NCBI RefSeq assembly: GCF_001757355.1
Contig: NZ_MINO01000002.1
Span: 124,001 to 188,000, forward strand
Direction of reading: 5' to 3'
Length of the DNA: 64,000 bases
Source of the DNA: Sphingobium phenoxybenzoativorans
GTDB taxonomy: Bacteria > Pseudomonadota > Alphaproteobacteria > Sphingomonadales > Sphingomonadaceae
Shown: one piece after another, positions 26,930-36,545 of the stretch
How the letters are laid out: each line of letters opens with the position of its first letter
Position numbering within the stretch: the first letter of the stretch is position 1
Program-made: the position numbers and the translations under genes
The notes under the pieces: model-generated
What the model was told of the DNA's origin: nothing
What the model saw: only the letters and a program-made list of their open reading frames with translations
Databases searched by the model: none

Positions 26930-29815
26930 ATGACCGACCAGCCTGACTTCAAAGACACCGTATTCCTTCCCAAGACCGACTTCCCCATGAAGGCGGGCCT
27001 GGCGCAGAAGGAGCCGGCGATCGCCGCGCGCTGGGCGGAGATGGACCTGTACGGCAAGCTGCGCGAGAAGCGGAAGGGGCGTGAGCGCTTCATCCTGCAT
27101 GACGGCCCGCCCTACGCCAATGGCGACATCCATATGGGCCATGCGATGAACAAGGTGCTGAAGGACATCATCGTCCGCAGCCAGTCGCTGCTCGGCAAGG
27201 ATGCGCCTTACATCCCCGGCTGGGACTGCCACGGCCTTCCGATCGAATGGAAGATCGAGGAGGAATATCGCAAGAAGAAGCTGAACAAGGACGAGGTCCC
27301 GGCGGCCGAGTTCCGCGCCGAGTGCCGCGCCTATGCGGAGAAGTGGGTCGCGGTGCAGCGCGCGCAGTTCGAGCGGCTGGGCGTCATGGGCGACTGGGAA
27401 GACCCGTATCTGACCATGAAGTTCGACGCCGAGGCGACCATCGTCGGCGAATTGCTGAAGTTCGCGCAGAGCGGCCAACTCTATCGCGGCGCGAAGCCGG
27501 TCATGTGGTCCCCGGTCGAAAAGACCGCGCTGGCCGAGGCCGAGGTCGAATATGAGGATGTGACCTCGACCCAGATCGACGTGGCGTTCGAGATCGTCGA
27601 AGCCCCGAACGCGCCGGAACTGGTCGGCGCGCATGCCGTGATCTGGACGACGACGCCCTGGACGATCCCGGTGAACCAGGCTTTGGCCTATGGGCCGGAG
27701 GTTGAGTATGTGCTTGCGGAGATTAGCGGTCGATCATTTTTGGTTGCGCTGGCGTTGTTGCCAGCTTTCGCGCGCAGAATGGGTTATCAGGGTCTAAAGG
27801 CTGCAAATACTGATGCGGAATTTTCGCAAGGCGTAATCGATCTGCCGAATGCTTCCACGCTGATAAAGGGCTCCCAACTCGCCGGTGCCGTCGCCCGCCA
27901 CCCCATGCACCACCTCGGCGGCTTCTTCGCCAAGCCGCGTCCGTTCCTGCCCGGCGATTTCGTCACCACTGACGCCGGCACCGGCCTCGTTCATATGGCC
28001 CCGGATCATGGCGAGGATGATTTCGAGCTGTGCAAGGCGAACGGCATCAACCCCGTCTTTGCGGTCGATGGCGACGGCAAATATCGCGAGGACTGGCTGT
28101 GGCTCGGCGGACAGGGGAGCGTCATCAACCCCAAGTTCGTGAGCAAGGATGGGCCGATCTGCACCGACCTGCGCGAAGCGGGCGGACTGCTCGCGGCGTC
28201 TGACGATTTCAAGCACAGCTATCCGCATAGCTGGCGCTCGAAGGCGAAGATCATCTTCCGCTGCACCCCGCAATGGTTCATCCCGATGGACAAGGCGCAG
28301 GAAAGCGGCGTCGTGGACTTGGACGGCGGCGTCCTGCCCACGGCGGTCGCCACCGGCAACGGCCCGACCCTGCGCGAAATCGCGCTGGACGCGATCGCCC
28401 ATACCCGCTGGGTGCCGGAGCGCTCCACCAACCGCATCCGCTCGATGGTCGAGGGCCGCCCGGACTGGGTGATCTCCCGCCAGCGCGCATGGGGCGTGCC
28501 GATCGCGCTCTACGTCAATCGCAAGACCGGCGACTATCTGGTTGATCCGGCCGTGAATGCCCGCATCGTCGAGGCGTTCCGGGCGGGGGGGGCGGATGCG
28601 TGGTTCGGCGCGGACCATCAGGCGCTGCTGGGGACCGACTATGACCTCAATGACTATGAGGTGGTGAACGACATTCTCGATGTTTGGTTCGACAGCGGCT
28701 CGACGCACAGCTTCGTGATCGAAGGGCGCTATGGCGAAGGTGTGCGCGCCGATCTGTATATCGAGGGGTCGGACCAGCATCGCGGCTGGTTCCAGTCCTC
28801 GCTGCTCGAAAGCTGCGGCACGCGGGGGCAGGCGCCCTATGGCGCAGTGCTGACCCACGGCTTCGCGCTGGACGGGCAGGGCAAGAAAATGTCCAAGTCG
28901 CTCGGCAATGTCGTCGATCCGCTCAAGATCATTGCGGAGAGCGGCTCCGACATCCTGCGCGTCTGGGTCGCCAGCACCGATTATTTCGACGATGTGCGCA
29001 TCGGCAAGGAAGTGCTGGCCGGATCGTCCGACGCCTACCGCAAATTACGCAACACTTTCCGCTATTTGCTGGGTGCTCTTTCCGACTTCACGGAGGAGGA
29101 GCGCGTCGCCCCCGCCGACATGCCGGAGCTTGAGCGCTATATGCTGCACCGGCTGGCGGAACTGGACGCGGAGATGCGCTCGGTCGTCGACAAGAGCGCA
29201 GGCAGCGAGAACTGGCTGGAATTCAGCCGCTACACCCGCGCCCTGATGGACTTCGCCAATAGTGACCTGTCGGCCTTCTTCTTCGATATCCGCAAGGACT
29301 GCCTCTATTGCGATGCGCCGTCCGATCCCAAGCGCCGGGCCTATCGCACCGTGCTGGATACGCTGTTCCATGCGCTGGTCCGCTATGCCGCGCCGATCAT
29401 CCCCTTCACGGCGGAGGAAGTGTGGCAGAGCCGCTATCCCGACCCGGATGACAGCGTGCATTTCCTGGACTGGCCGGAGGTTGACGCTGACTGGCTGGAT
29501 GAGGGGCTGGGCGAGAAATGGGCGAATCTCCGCGCCAAGCGCGATGAGGTGAATGAAGCCATTGAACCGCTGCGCCGCGAGAAGATCGTTCGCTCCAGCC
29601 TGGAGGCGGATGTGACCATGGGCGAACTGGTCGCCGCCGGAGATGTGGATTTCGCCGAACTGGCGATTGTGGCGCGGGTGGAAATGGGCGTTGGCGACGG
29701 GATCACCGTCAAACCCTCCGACTGGCACAAATGCGGCCGCTGCTGGCGTCTGCTTCCCGAAGTGACGGATGACGGCGCGCTCTGCGACCGCTGCGACGAT
29801 GTGCTGAAGGCATGA
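26930..29815 (+). CDS. ileS: Isoleucyl-tRNA synthetase
   Basis: 961 aa from the ATG at 26930 (MTDQPDFKDTVFLPKTDFPMK). Class I signatures: HIGH-type GDIHMGHAMNK near residue 66, the CP1 editing domain (TTPWTIPVNQALAYGP; THDEDDF equivalent VHMAPDHGEDDF), KMSKS loop GKKMSKSLGN near residue 652, and a C-terminal zinc site with four Cys (CGRCWRLL ... CDRCD). It charges tRNA-Ile and edits valine. Part of the CP1 coding region (27720-27850) has clearly lower G+C and different codon choice from the rest. lspA follows after a 145-nt repeat-bearing gap. Confidence 0.97.
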   Translation: MTDQPDFKDTVFLPKTDFPMKAGLAQKEPAIAARWAEMDLYGKLREKRKGRERFILHDGPPYANGDIHMGHAMNKVLKDIIVRSQSLLGKDAPYIPGWDCHGLPIEWKIEEEYRKKKLNKDEVPAAEFRAECRAYAEKWVAVQRAQFERLGVMGDWEDPYLTMKFDAEATIVGELLKFAQSGQLYRGAKPVMWSPVEKTALAEAEVEYEDVTSTQIDVAFEIVEAPNAPELVGAHAVIWTTTPWTIPVNQALAYGPEVEYVLAEISGRSFLVALALLPAFARRMGYQGLKAANTDAEFSQGVIDLPNASTLIKGSQLAGAVARHPMHHLGGFFAKPRPFLPGDFVTTDAGTGLVHMAPDHGEDDFELCKANGINPVFAVDGDGKYREDWLWLGGQGSVINPKFVSKDGPICTDLREAGGLLAASDDFKHSYPHSWRSKAKIIFRCTPQWFIPMDKAQESGVVDLDGGVLPTAVATGNGPTLREIALDAIAHTRWVPERSTNRIRSMVEGRPDWVISRQRAWGVPIALYVNRKTGDYLVDPAVNARIVEAFRAGGADAWFGADHQALLGTDYDLNDYEVVNDILDVWFDSGSTHSFVIEGRYGEGVRADLYIEGSDQHRGWFQSSLLESCGTRGQAPYGAVLTHGFALDGQGKKMSKSLGNVVDPLKIIAESGSDILRVWVASTDYFDDVRIGKEVLAGSSDAYRKLRNTFRYLLGALSDFTEEERVAPADMPELERYMLHRLAELDAEMRSVVDKSAGSENWLEFSRYTRALMDFANSDLSAFFFDIRKDCLYCDAPSDPKRRAYRTVLDTLFHALVRYAAPIIPFTAEEVWQSRYPDPDDSVHFLDWPEVDADWLDEGLGEKWANLRAKRDEVNEAIEPLRREKIVRSSLEADVTMGELVAAGDVDFAELAIVARVEMGVGDGITVKPSDWHKCGRCWRLLPEVTDDGALCDRCDDVLKA

Positions 29816-29833
29816 GCGCTCCTCTCCCTTATC

Positions 29834-29928
29834 GTCATCCCGGACTTGATCCGGGATCCACGAGCATCGGCGCTTGTGCGATGGAACGACCAGTGAGCCA
29901 ATGGATCCCGGATCAAGTCCGGGATGAC
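29834..29928. repeat. 27-bp perfect inverted repeat (alphaproteobacterial REP type)
   Basis: Arms at 29834-29860 and 29902-29928 are exact reverse complements over 27 bp (core cccggacttgatccggga), separated by 41 nt. It lies between ileS and lspA and could form a very stable hairpin in the transcript. Confidence 0.85.
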
Positions 29929-29960
29929 GAAGTGATAATAAAAGGCCAAGGAAGGTCGGT

Positions 29961-30464
29961 ATGAACCTGCATCACCGCCCCCTGGGCTTGTCCGTCGCCG
30001 CGCTGATCTATCTGGCCGATCAGTTCGTCAAATATGTGGTGTCGGTTCCGCTGGCTCTGCGTTCCCGCGCGGACGCAGGGATAGAGATATTGCCCTTCTT
30101 CAACCTGCGCTGGCTGGAGAACAGGGGCGTATCGATGGGCTTCTTCCATGCGAGCAGCGACACGATGCGCTGGGCGCTGGTGGGCATGACCACGGCCATC
30201 GCCGCCTTTGTCGCCGTCTGGCTGTGGCGGGAAAAGGCGCGGCAGGACGTGCTGGGCCTCGCGCTCATCCTGGGCGGCGCGCTGGGAAACATTACCGATC
30301 GCGTGCGTCTGGGCTATGTCATCGACTATGCCGATTTGCATTTCGGCGAGTGGCGGCCCTTCCTGATTTTCAACCTGGCTGACGCGGCGATCACCATCGG
30401 CGTGCTGATCCTGCTTGCGCGGGCGTTGCTGCTGCGCGAGAAGACGGTAAATACGGAGTCATGA
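29961..30464 (+). CDS. lspA: Lipoprotein signal peptidase (SPase II)
   Basis: 167 aa inner-membrane aspartyl protease that cleaves prolipoproteins after diacylglyceryl transfer. Four hydrophobic segments are visible; conserved boxes are LADQFVKY, ENRGVSMGFF, GALGNITDRVRLGYVIDY and FNLADAAITIG, the last two carrying the catalytic Asp pair. It overlaps the following lipoprotein gene by 4 nt (ATGA), which is apt because that protein is a likely LspA substrate. Confidence 0.95.
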   Translation: MNLHHRPLGLSVAALIYLADQFVKYVVSVPLALRSRADAGIEILPFFNLRWLENRGVSMGFFHASSDTMRWALVGMTTAIAAFVAVWLWREKARQDVLGLALILGGALGNITDRVRLGYVIDYADLHFGEWRPFLIFNLADAAITIGVLILLARALLLREKTVNTES

Positions 30465-30886
30465 TAGCAATGCGTAAATTCCTCCTCGCCGCCGGTATGC
30501 TTGCCGGTCTTGCGGCTGTTTCGGCCTGTGGTTCGCGGGGCCTTTCCGGCCGCGACCGCCCGGATGAATTCGCCGTGTCGCGTCAGGCTCCTTTGATCAT
30601 TCCGCCTGATTTCGCGCTTGTCCCGCCTGCTCCGGGCGCTGCTCCGGCAGCTTCGGCCGATTCCAGCCGGCAGGCGATGGACGCCATGTTCGGCGGCGCG
30701 GCCGCCCGCAGCCCCGCCGAAGCCGCTGCGCTCCGCGCCGCTGGCCGCGACAGCGCTACGCCGGGCATCCGTTCCGAAGTCGGCGAGACCAGCGGTACAG
30801 TGGTGGACAAGGGCGCGACCGCCCGCGACATCATCGCAGCGCCGGAAGGCGACGGCCAGAATGCGAAGGCGTCGATCCCGCAATAA
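30461..30886 (+). CDS. DUF3035-like lipoprotein
   Basis: 141 aa if started at the ATG overlapping lspA; a start at 30470 (MRKFLLAAGM) is equally plausible. A lipoprotein signal ends VSAC near residue 23. The mature part contains RPDEFAVSRQAPLIIPPDFALVPP, the conserved block of DUF3035 proteins, followed by an Ala-rich low-complexity region. Function is unknown; the family is widespread in alphaproteobacteria next to lspA, and an outer-membrane or envelope role is likely. A strong terminator follows. Confidence 0.85.
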   Translation: MIAMRKFLLAAGMLAGLAAVSACGSRGLSGRDRPDEFAVSRQAPLIIPPDFALVPPAPGAAPAASADSSRQAMDAMFGGAAARSPAEAAALRAAGRDSATPGIRSEVGETSGTVVDKGATARDIIAAPEGDGQNAKASIPQ

Positions 30887-30909
30887 GCGGTTTCCTCGAC
30901 ACCATTGGA

Positions 30910-30938
30910 AAGGGCGCCTCAAGGCGCCCTTTTTGTTT
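30910..30938 (+). terminator. Rho-independent terminator of the lspA unit
   Basis: A 9-bp stem (agggcgcct at 30911-30919 with aggcgccct at 30922-30930) is followed by ttttgtttt. Confidence 0.85.
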
Positions 30939-30952
30939 TGCGGGATTTTTAT

Positions 30953-31025
30953 TCGTTCGGGCTGAGCGACGTCGGAGCCTTCCGCCGAACGCAGTGCGGT
31001 GCTTCGCCTCCGCTCAGCCCAAACA
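30953..31025. repeat. Dispersed intergenic repeat (copy 6), inverted
   Basis: cgttcgggctgagcgacgtcgg and the return arm gcttcgcctccgctcagcccaaac between two converging units (DUF3035 lipoprotein and dxs). Confidence 0.7.
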
Positions 31026-31050
31026 GAATTGAGCTTATCCGATCTGGATA

Positions 31051-32976
31051 CTAGGCCCGCGCGCCTTCGCTGACGCCGGCGCTGTTGTGGCGCAGCGCGG
31101 TCAGCACCGTGTTGACGATCCCGTCGGCATCAAGCCCGGCGTCGGCATATTGCTTTTCCGGCTTGTCCTGATCCTGGAAGATGTCCGGCAGGCGCAGCGT
31201 CCGGATTTTCAGGCCCGCATCGGTCAGGCCGGTATCGCTCGCCAGCGTCAGCACATGCGCGCCGAGGCCCCCGACCGCGCCTTCCTCGACCGTGATCGCC
31301 ACTTCATGCGTGGTGAGCAGCTTGCGGATCAGCGCTTCGTCCAGCGGCTTGGCGAAGCGCAGGTCGGCAACCGTGGTCGACAGCCCGCGCGCGTCCAGCG
31401 CATCGGCGGCCTTCAACGCTTCCTCAAGCCGGGTACCGAGCGAAAGGATCGCCACCTTCTTGCCCTCGCGGACGATACGGCCCTTGCCGATTTCCAGCCG
31501 TTCGGGCGTTTCAGGAAGGGCGACGCCCGTGCCGTTCCCGCGCGGATAGCGCACAGCGATCGGTCCGCTGTCATGAACGGCGCAGGTATGGACCATATGG
31601 ACCAGTTCGGCCTCGTCCGCCGCCGCCATGACGACGAAATTGGGCAGGGTAGCGAGGTAAGTCACGTCGAAGCTGCCCGCATGGGTGCTGCCGTCCGCGC
31701 CCACCAGACCGGCCCGGTCGATGCCGAAGCGCACCGGCAGGTTCTGGATCGCCACATCATGCACCACCTGATCATAGGCACGCTGCAGGAAGGTCGAGTA
31801 AATGGCGCAGAAGGGCCGCATGCCCTGCGCAGCCAGACCCGCAGCGAAGGTGACGGCATGCTGTTCGGCGATGCCGACGTCGAACGTGCGGCCGGGAAAG
31901 CGGTCCTGAAACTTGTCCAGGCCCGTGCCGGAGGGCATGGCGGCGGTGATCGCCACAACGCTCTCGTCCCGCTCCGCTTCCGCGATCAGGGCCTTGGCGA
32001 ATATATTGGTGTAGCTGGGCGGGCCGGGAGGCGCCTTGGCCTGCGCGCCGGTAACGACATCGAATTTCTGCACGCCATGATATTTGTCGGCGGATTTTTC
32101 GGCCGGGGCGTATCCCTTGCCCTTCTTGGTGACGACATGGATCAGGCACGGCCCCTCGGCCGCGTCGCGCACATTCTCCAGCACCGGGATCAACTGGTCC
32201 AGATTATGTCCGTCGATCGGGCCGACATAATAGAAGCCCAGTTCCTCGAACAATGTGCCGCCCATCGCCATGCCACGCGCATATTCGTCGGTTTTCTTGG
32301 CGGCCTTGTGCAGCGGCCCCGGCAGCTTGCGGGCGAGGCGCTTGAGCGTATCGCGCACGGACAGAAATTCGCGGCTGGACACGATCCGCGCCAGATAGGC
32401 CGACAGGCCGCCAACCGGGGGCGCGATCGACATGTCATTGTCGTTCAGGATGACGACCAGCCGGTTGCCCGCCTCCCGCGCGTTATTCATCGCCTCATAG
32501 GCCATGCCGGCGGACATCGCGCCGTCGCCGATCACCGCGATCGCCTTGCCCGGCTTGTTGGTCAGCTTGTTGGCGATGGCGAAGCCAAGCGCCGCACTGA
32601 TCGATGTGGAGCTGTGCGCCGCGCCGAACGGGTCATAGTCGCTTTCCGCCCGCTTAGTGAAGCCGGACAGGCCGCCGCCCTGGCGCAGGGTGCGGATGCG
32701 GTCGCGCCGCCCGGTCAATATCTTGTGCGGATAGCATTGGTGGCCGACATCCCACACCAGCCGGTCATCGGGCGTGTTGAACACATAATGGATGGCCGTC
32801 GTCAGTTCGACCACGCCCAGGCCGGAACCCAGATGCCCGCCGGTGGTGCCGACGGCGGAAATGGTTTCCTGCCGCAGTTCGTCGGCGAGCTGGCGGAGTT
32901 GGTCGGGCGCCAGCTTGCGCAGATCGGCCGGCACATCGACCCGGTCAAGCAGCGGCGTTTGGGGACGGTCGTTCAT
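31051..32976 (-). CDS. dxs: 1-deoxy-D-xylulose-5-phosphate synthase
   Basis: 641 aa, thiamine-diphosphate enzyme that condenses pyruvate and glyceraldehyde 3-phosphate, first step of the MEP isoprenoid pathway. The catalytic His is in [19 protein letters not shown]/Mg binding in [16 protein letters not shown]...NDNDMS, and the transketolase central and C-terminal domains follow ([29 protein letters not shown]). Length and order are normal. It lies 52 nt downstream of the Fur-family regulator gene and could share its transcript. Confidence 0.97.
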   Translation of the reverse strand: MNDRPQTPLLDRVDVPADLRKLAPDQLRQLADELRQETISAVGTTGGHLGSGLGVVELTTAIHYVFNTPDDRLVWDVGHQCYPHKILTGRRDRIRTLRQGGGLSGFTKRAESDYDPFGAAHSSTSISAALGFAIANKLTNKPGKAIAVIGDGAMSAGMAYEAMNNAREAGNRLVVILNDNDMSIAPPVGGLSAYLARIVSSREFLSVRDTLKRLARKLPGPLHKAAKKTDEYARGMAMGGTLFEELGFYYVGPIDGHNLDQLIPVLENVRDAAEGPCLIHVVTKKGKGYAPAEKSADKYHGVQKFDVVTGAQAKAPPGPPSYTNIFAKALIAEAERDESVVAITAAMPSGTGLDKFQDRFPGRTFDVGIAEQHAVTFAAGLAAQGMRPFCAIYSTFLQRAYDQVVHDVAIQNLPVRFGIDRAGLVGADGSTHAGSFDVTYLATLPNFVVMAAADEAELVHMVHTCAVHDSGPIAVRYPRGNGTGVALPETPERLEIGKGRIVREGKKVAILSLGTRLEEALKAADALDARGLSTTVADLRFAKPLDEALIRKLLTTHEVAITVEEGAVGGLGAHVLTLASDTGLTDAGLKIRTLRLPDIFQDQDKPEKQYADAGLDADGIVNTVLTALRHNSAGVSEGARA

Positions 32977-33028
32977 GAAAGGGAATCGATCCTTATGGAC
33001 TCTGGCCTATACTTAGCCTCAACCGGCC

Positions 33029-33487
33029 TTACGCGCACTTGGCGCAGGTGCCGAGCACTTCTATCACCGGGCGCTCGGCCGTGAAGCCTTCATGCGCGGC
33101 CACTTGCCGGACATCCCCCGTCAACGCATCGTCATCAACATGGGTTGCCTCACCGCATTGGCGGCAAACCAGGAAAATGCAATCGTGAAGGCAGCCGGGA
33201 TGGGCATTGGCCACATAGGCATTGGCGCTTTCGACCCGCATGGCCAGGTTGCTGGACACGAACAGGTCAAGGATGCGGTACACGCTGTTGGGCGCGACTC
33301 GCTTGCCGCGCGCCTTCGACACCGTATCGGCTATGTCATAGGCTGATGCAGGCTTCTCCTCGGACGCCAGCGCATCGAAAATGGCGGCGCGCATGGGCGT
33401 CCACTGCTCTCCACGCGCCTCAAGCGTGCTGCGCGCGGCATCCGACAGGGACGGACCGGCATGTTCATGATGATGGTGCGAAGCCAT
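33029..33487 (-). CDS. Fur-family metalloregulator, probably Zur
   Basis: 152 aa. A His-rich N-terminus (MASHHHHEHAGP) precedes a winged helix (LEARGEQWTPMRAAIFDALASEEKPASAYDIADTV with recognition helix NSVYRILDLF). The dimerisation half has HDCIFLVCRQCG and a terminal CAKCA, so both CxxC zinc-structural pairs are kept. The His-rich start, an Ala-Tyr-Asp-Ile variant of the HTH and Cys arrangement favour Zur over Fur or Irr. It would repress zinc-uptake genes. It is upstream of dxs in the same direction. Confidence 0.85.
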   Translation of the reverse strand: MASHHHHEHAGPSLSDAARSTLEARGEQWTPMRAAIFDALASEEKPASAYDIADTVSKARGKRVAPNSVYRILDLFVSSNLAMRVESANAYVANAHPGCLHDCIFLVCRQCGEATHVDDDALTGDVRQVAAHEGFTAERPVIEVLGTCAKCA

Positions 33488-33597
33488 CCATCCTATCTAT
33501 GCCTCTGAGGTCAAAGCGGCAAGGGGCAGGAGGTAGGTCGGTTTAGCGGGGAGCGTGCTCCTGCCATCTCAGGCGCGCTCTCCATTGGGATTGAGGT

Positions 33598-34905
33598 TCA
33601 GGCCGGAACGGCGGTTACCGGGGCCTCGTTCAGCGCATCCGCCTCCAGCAGCCCTTCCTGCTTGGCGACAATCGTCGCGACCAGCACCTGCCCGGCGACA
33701 TTGACGGCTGTCCGGCCCATATCGAGGATCGGATCGATGGCGAGCAGCAATCCCGCGCCTTCCAACGGCAGGCCAAGCGTTGAAAGGGTGAGCGTCAGCA
33801 TGACGATCGCGCCCGTCAACCCGGCCGTGGCGGCGGAGCCGATCACTGATACGATGACGATCAACGCATAGTCCATCGCGTGCAAGGGAATGCCATAGAA
33901 GCCCGCCACAAAGATCGCGGCGATCGCCGGATAGATTGACGCGCACCCGTCCATCTTGGTGGTCGCCGCAAGGGGGACGGCGAAGGCAGCATAGCCGCGC
34001 TCCACGCCCATGCGCTCCGTCACGCTCTCCGTTACCGGCAAGGTGCCGACCGAGGAGCGCGAGACAAAGCCGAGCTGGATCGCGGGCCAGGCGATCGAGA
34101 AGAAGCGCAACGGATTGATGCCGTTCAGGATCAGCAGCAGCGGATACACGCCCAGGATGATGATCGCGAGGCCCAGATAGACGGCCCCCGCGAACGATCC
34201 GAGCTGCGCCAGCGCTGTCCAGCCATAGGTCGCGACCGCCGTGCCGATCAGGCCCGCCGAGCCGATGGGCGTCAGGCGGATGATCCAGCCGAGCAGGGTG
34301 CGGACCACGGCCAGCAGGGAGCGCACGAACGCCAGGAAGGGATCGGCCCGCTCACCGAGCTTGAGTGTGGCCAGGCCCACTGCAATGGAGATCACCAGCA
34401 GTTGCAGGATATTGAACGACAGGCTGGTCGTCGCCTTGCCGTCATCCGCGATCTTGGTGCTGCCCGACAGGCCGAGCGCATTGTCGGGGATCAGCCCCTT
34501 CAGAAAGTCCAGCCAGCCGCCGACCGATGTGACATGCCCGGCGGGTATGGGCGCGCCCTTGGCGCTGAGGCCCGGCTGGATCAACAGGCCGACGGCCAGG
34601 CCCACGACCACGGCGATCAGCGCGGTGATCGCAAACCACAGCAAGGTGCGCCCGGCGAGCCGCGCCGCATTGTCGAGCGCGCGCAGATTGGCGATGCTGG
34701 CGACGATGGCGGCAAACACCAGCGGCGCGACGATCGCTTTCAGCAATTGCACGAAAATGCCGCCGATTGTCTTGAGCGCCTGTGACAGCGCATTGAGTTC
34801 ACCGTCCGGCCCGGCGCCCATGGAGCGCGCCAGCAGGCCGAGCAGCAGTCCGATGACCATGCCGGCCAGAACCTGGAATCCGAAACTGCGATAATTGAGC
34901 GTCAT
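33598..34905 (-). CDS. Dicarboxylate/amino-acid:cation symporter (DAACS family)
   Basis: 435 aa inner-membrane carrier with about eight hydrophobic helices. Family marks are the Ser-rich hairpin with SRSSVGTLPVTESV and the substrate/cation site TTKMDGCASIYPAIAAIFVA, plus the C-terminal AGLTGAIVMLTLTLSTLGLPLEGAGLLLAIDPILDMGRTAVNV region. Substrate could be C4-dicarboxylate or glutamate/aspartate; the motifs do not decide. It is separated by 110 nt from the regulator gene and divergent from the M20 peptidase gene. Confidence 0.92.
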   Translation of the reverse strand: MTLNYRSFGFQVLAGMVIGLLLGLLARSMGAGPDGELNALSQALKTIGGIFVQLLKAIVAPLVFAAIVASIANLRALDNAARLAGRTLLWFAITALIAVVVGLAVGLLIQPGLSAKGAPIPAGHVTSVGGWLDFLKGLIPDNALGLSGSTKIADDGKATTSLSFNILQLLVISIAVGLATLKLGERADPFLAFVRSLLAVVRTLLGWIIRLTPIGSAGLIGTAVATYGWTALAQLGSFAGAVYLGLAIIILGVYPLLLILNGINPLRFFSIAWPAIQLGFVSRSSVGTLPVTESVTERMGVERGYAAFAVPLAATTKMDGCASIYPAIAAIFVAGFYGIPLHAMDYALIVIVSVIGSAATAGLTGAIVMLTLTLSTLGLPLEGAGLLLAIDPILDMGRTAVNVAGQVLVATIVAKQEGLLEADALNEAPVTAVPA

Positions 34906-35089
34906 GGCGTGGCGTCCCTAGCTTGGCTTTGCATATCGGCAGCCAACAGCGATCTTGCGACCAAGCTTTTCTAGCAGCCGGGAAAGCGCGGATAAGGAGG
35001 CCCTCTTTCCGCAAACGCCAACCTTCGCGATTGGCGAGCGGTTCCCTCTATGCCACACATGGCGCAACAATCCATCGGGGAGCAAAAAA

Positions 35090-36487
35090 ATGAAATTGTC
35101 TGCCACATATCTGGGGTCGGCCCTGATGGCGCTTGTCCTGATGACGCTTGTCCTGTGCGGCGCGCCGGCGATGGCCGCGTCGGACCCGGAGGCGGCCAAG
35201 GACGTGCTGAAGCGTTCCGTCGCGTTCGAATCCTCCCTGGGCAAAGGGCAGGTGCCAGCGCTGGCCGCTTATTACGCCTCCGTGCTCAAACAGGCCGGTT
35301 ATGCCGATGGCGACATAGAGATCACGCCCATGGGCGAAACGGCGACGCTGGCCGCGACGCTCAAGGGCAGCAATCCGAAGCTCAAGCCGATCCTGCTCAG
35401 CGGCCATATGGATGTGGTGGCGGCCAACAAGGCGGACTGGACGCGCGACCCCTTCGTGCCCGTGGAGGAGAATGGCTACATCTTCGGCCGGGGCGCGGAG
35501 GATAATAAATATGACGTCGCGATGATGATATCGACGATGGCGCGACTGAAGAAGGAAGGCTTCCGGCCGAAACGCTCGATCATCTTGCTGCTGTCGGGCG
35601 ACGAGGAAACGTCGATGACGACGACGCGCGCGCTGGCGCAGAAATATAAGGACGCCGAATTGCTGCTGAACGGCGATGGCGGCGGCGGCACGCTGGGTGA
35701 AGATGGCAAGCCTGTCCTCTACAAGATCCAGGCCGGGGAAAAAACCTATGCCGATTTTGAGGTCAGCTTCACTGATCCGGGCGGCCATTCCAGCGCGCCG
35801 ACCGCGACCAATCCGGTGTACCGCATGGCGAAGGCGATCGGGCGGCTGGAAGCGTTCAAATTTCCGCCCATGTCGAACGAACTGACCCGCGCCACGCTGA
35901 AAGTCGCGGCGGGCCGGGCCGGGGGCAGCGACATTGGCGCGGTGCTTGCCCGCTATGCCGCCGATCCCACGGATGTCGCAGCGGCCGACCAGCTTTCGAC
36001 GCACCCGGAATTTATCGGCCAGGTCCGCACCACCTGCATTCCCACCATGGTCAACGGGGGGCATGCCGAAAACGCCCTGCCGCAGCGCGCGGCGTTCAAT
36101 ATCAATTGCCGCATCTTCCCCGGCGTGCCGGTTGAGACGGTGAAGGCGGAGCTGGTCAGGGTTATCGCCGATTCCAGCGCCACCGTCACCACCAAGGACG
36201 ATCCCACCTCCAGCGATGCCTCGCCCTTGCGCAAGGATGTGACGGCGGCGGTCACCAAAGCGGTACGCGCCCGCTATCCTGGGCTGGAGGTCGTTCCCGG
36301 AATGGATGCGGGGGCGACGGACAGCCTGTATTTCCGGGCGCTCGGCGTGCCTTGCTATGGCGTGGCGTCGCTGTTCACCAAGCCCAGCGACAGCTTTGCT
36401 CATGGCCTGAATGAACGTGTTCCCGTCGCGGGCATCGGCGCGTCGCTGGACCAATGGTATTCCGTGGTGACTGATCTGTCGAAATAG
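35090..36487 (+). CDS. Secreted M20/M25/M40 family metallopeptidase
   Basis: 465 aa from the ATG at 35090 (ggggag 6 nt upstream; the frame upstream has no signal). A Sec signal (ALMALVLMTLVLCGAPAMA) is followed by the di-zinc peptidase domain: LLSGHMDVV, GRGAEDNKYD, LLSGDEETS with the general-base Glu, NGDGGGG and the C-terminal metal His in SFAHGLNERVP. A dimerisation (lid) domain interrupts at about residues 230-345. It likely acts on periplasmic di- or oligopeptides. The gene stands alone, convergent with nothing nearby and followed by the Rieske oxygenase gene. Confidence 0.92.
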   Translation: MKLSATYLGSALMALVLMTLVLCGAPAMAASDPEAAKDVLKRSVAFESSLGKGQVPALAAYYASVLKQAGYADGDIEITPMGETATLAATLKGSNPKLKPILLSGHMDVVAANKADWTRDPFVPVEENGYIFGRGAEDNKYDVAMMISTMARLKKEGFRPKRSIILLLSGDEETSMTTTRALAQKYKDAELLLNGDGGGGTLGEDGKPVLYKIQAGEKTYADFEVSFTDPGGHSSAPTATNPVYRMAKAIGRLEAFKFPPMSNELTRATLKVAAGRAGGSDIGAVLARYAADPTDVAAADQLSTHPEFIGQVRTTCIPTMVNGGHAENALPQRAAFNINCRIFPGVPVETVKAELVRVIADSSATVTTKDDPTSSDASPLRKDVTAAVTKAVRARYPGLEVVPGMDAGATDSLYFRALGVPCYGVASLFTKPSDSFAHGLNERVPVAGIGASLDQWYSVVTDLSK

Positions 36488-36545
36488 ACGCGCATCTTGC
36501 GTGAATCGTCATCCTGTTTTACACTCGAACAACAGGAGAAAATAT

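Noticed and set aside
31087-33084. 665-codon plus-strand frame opposite dxs
   Set aside because: Antisense to a certain dxs gene; no motif, low-complexity Arg/Gln/Gly composition.
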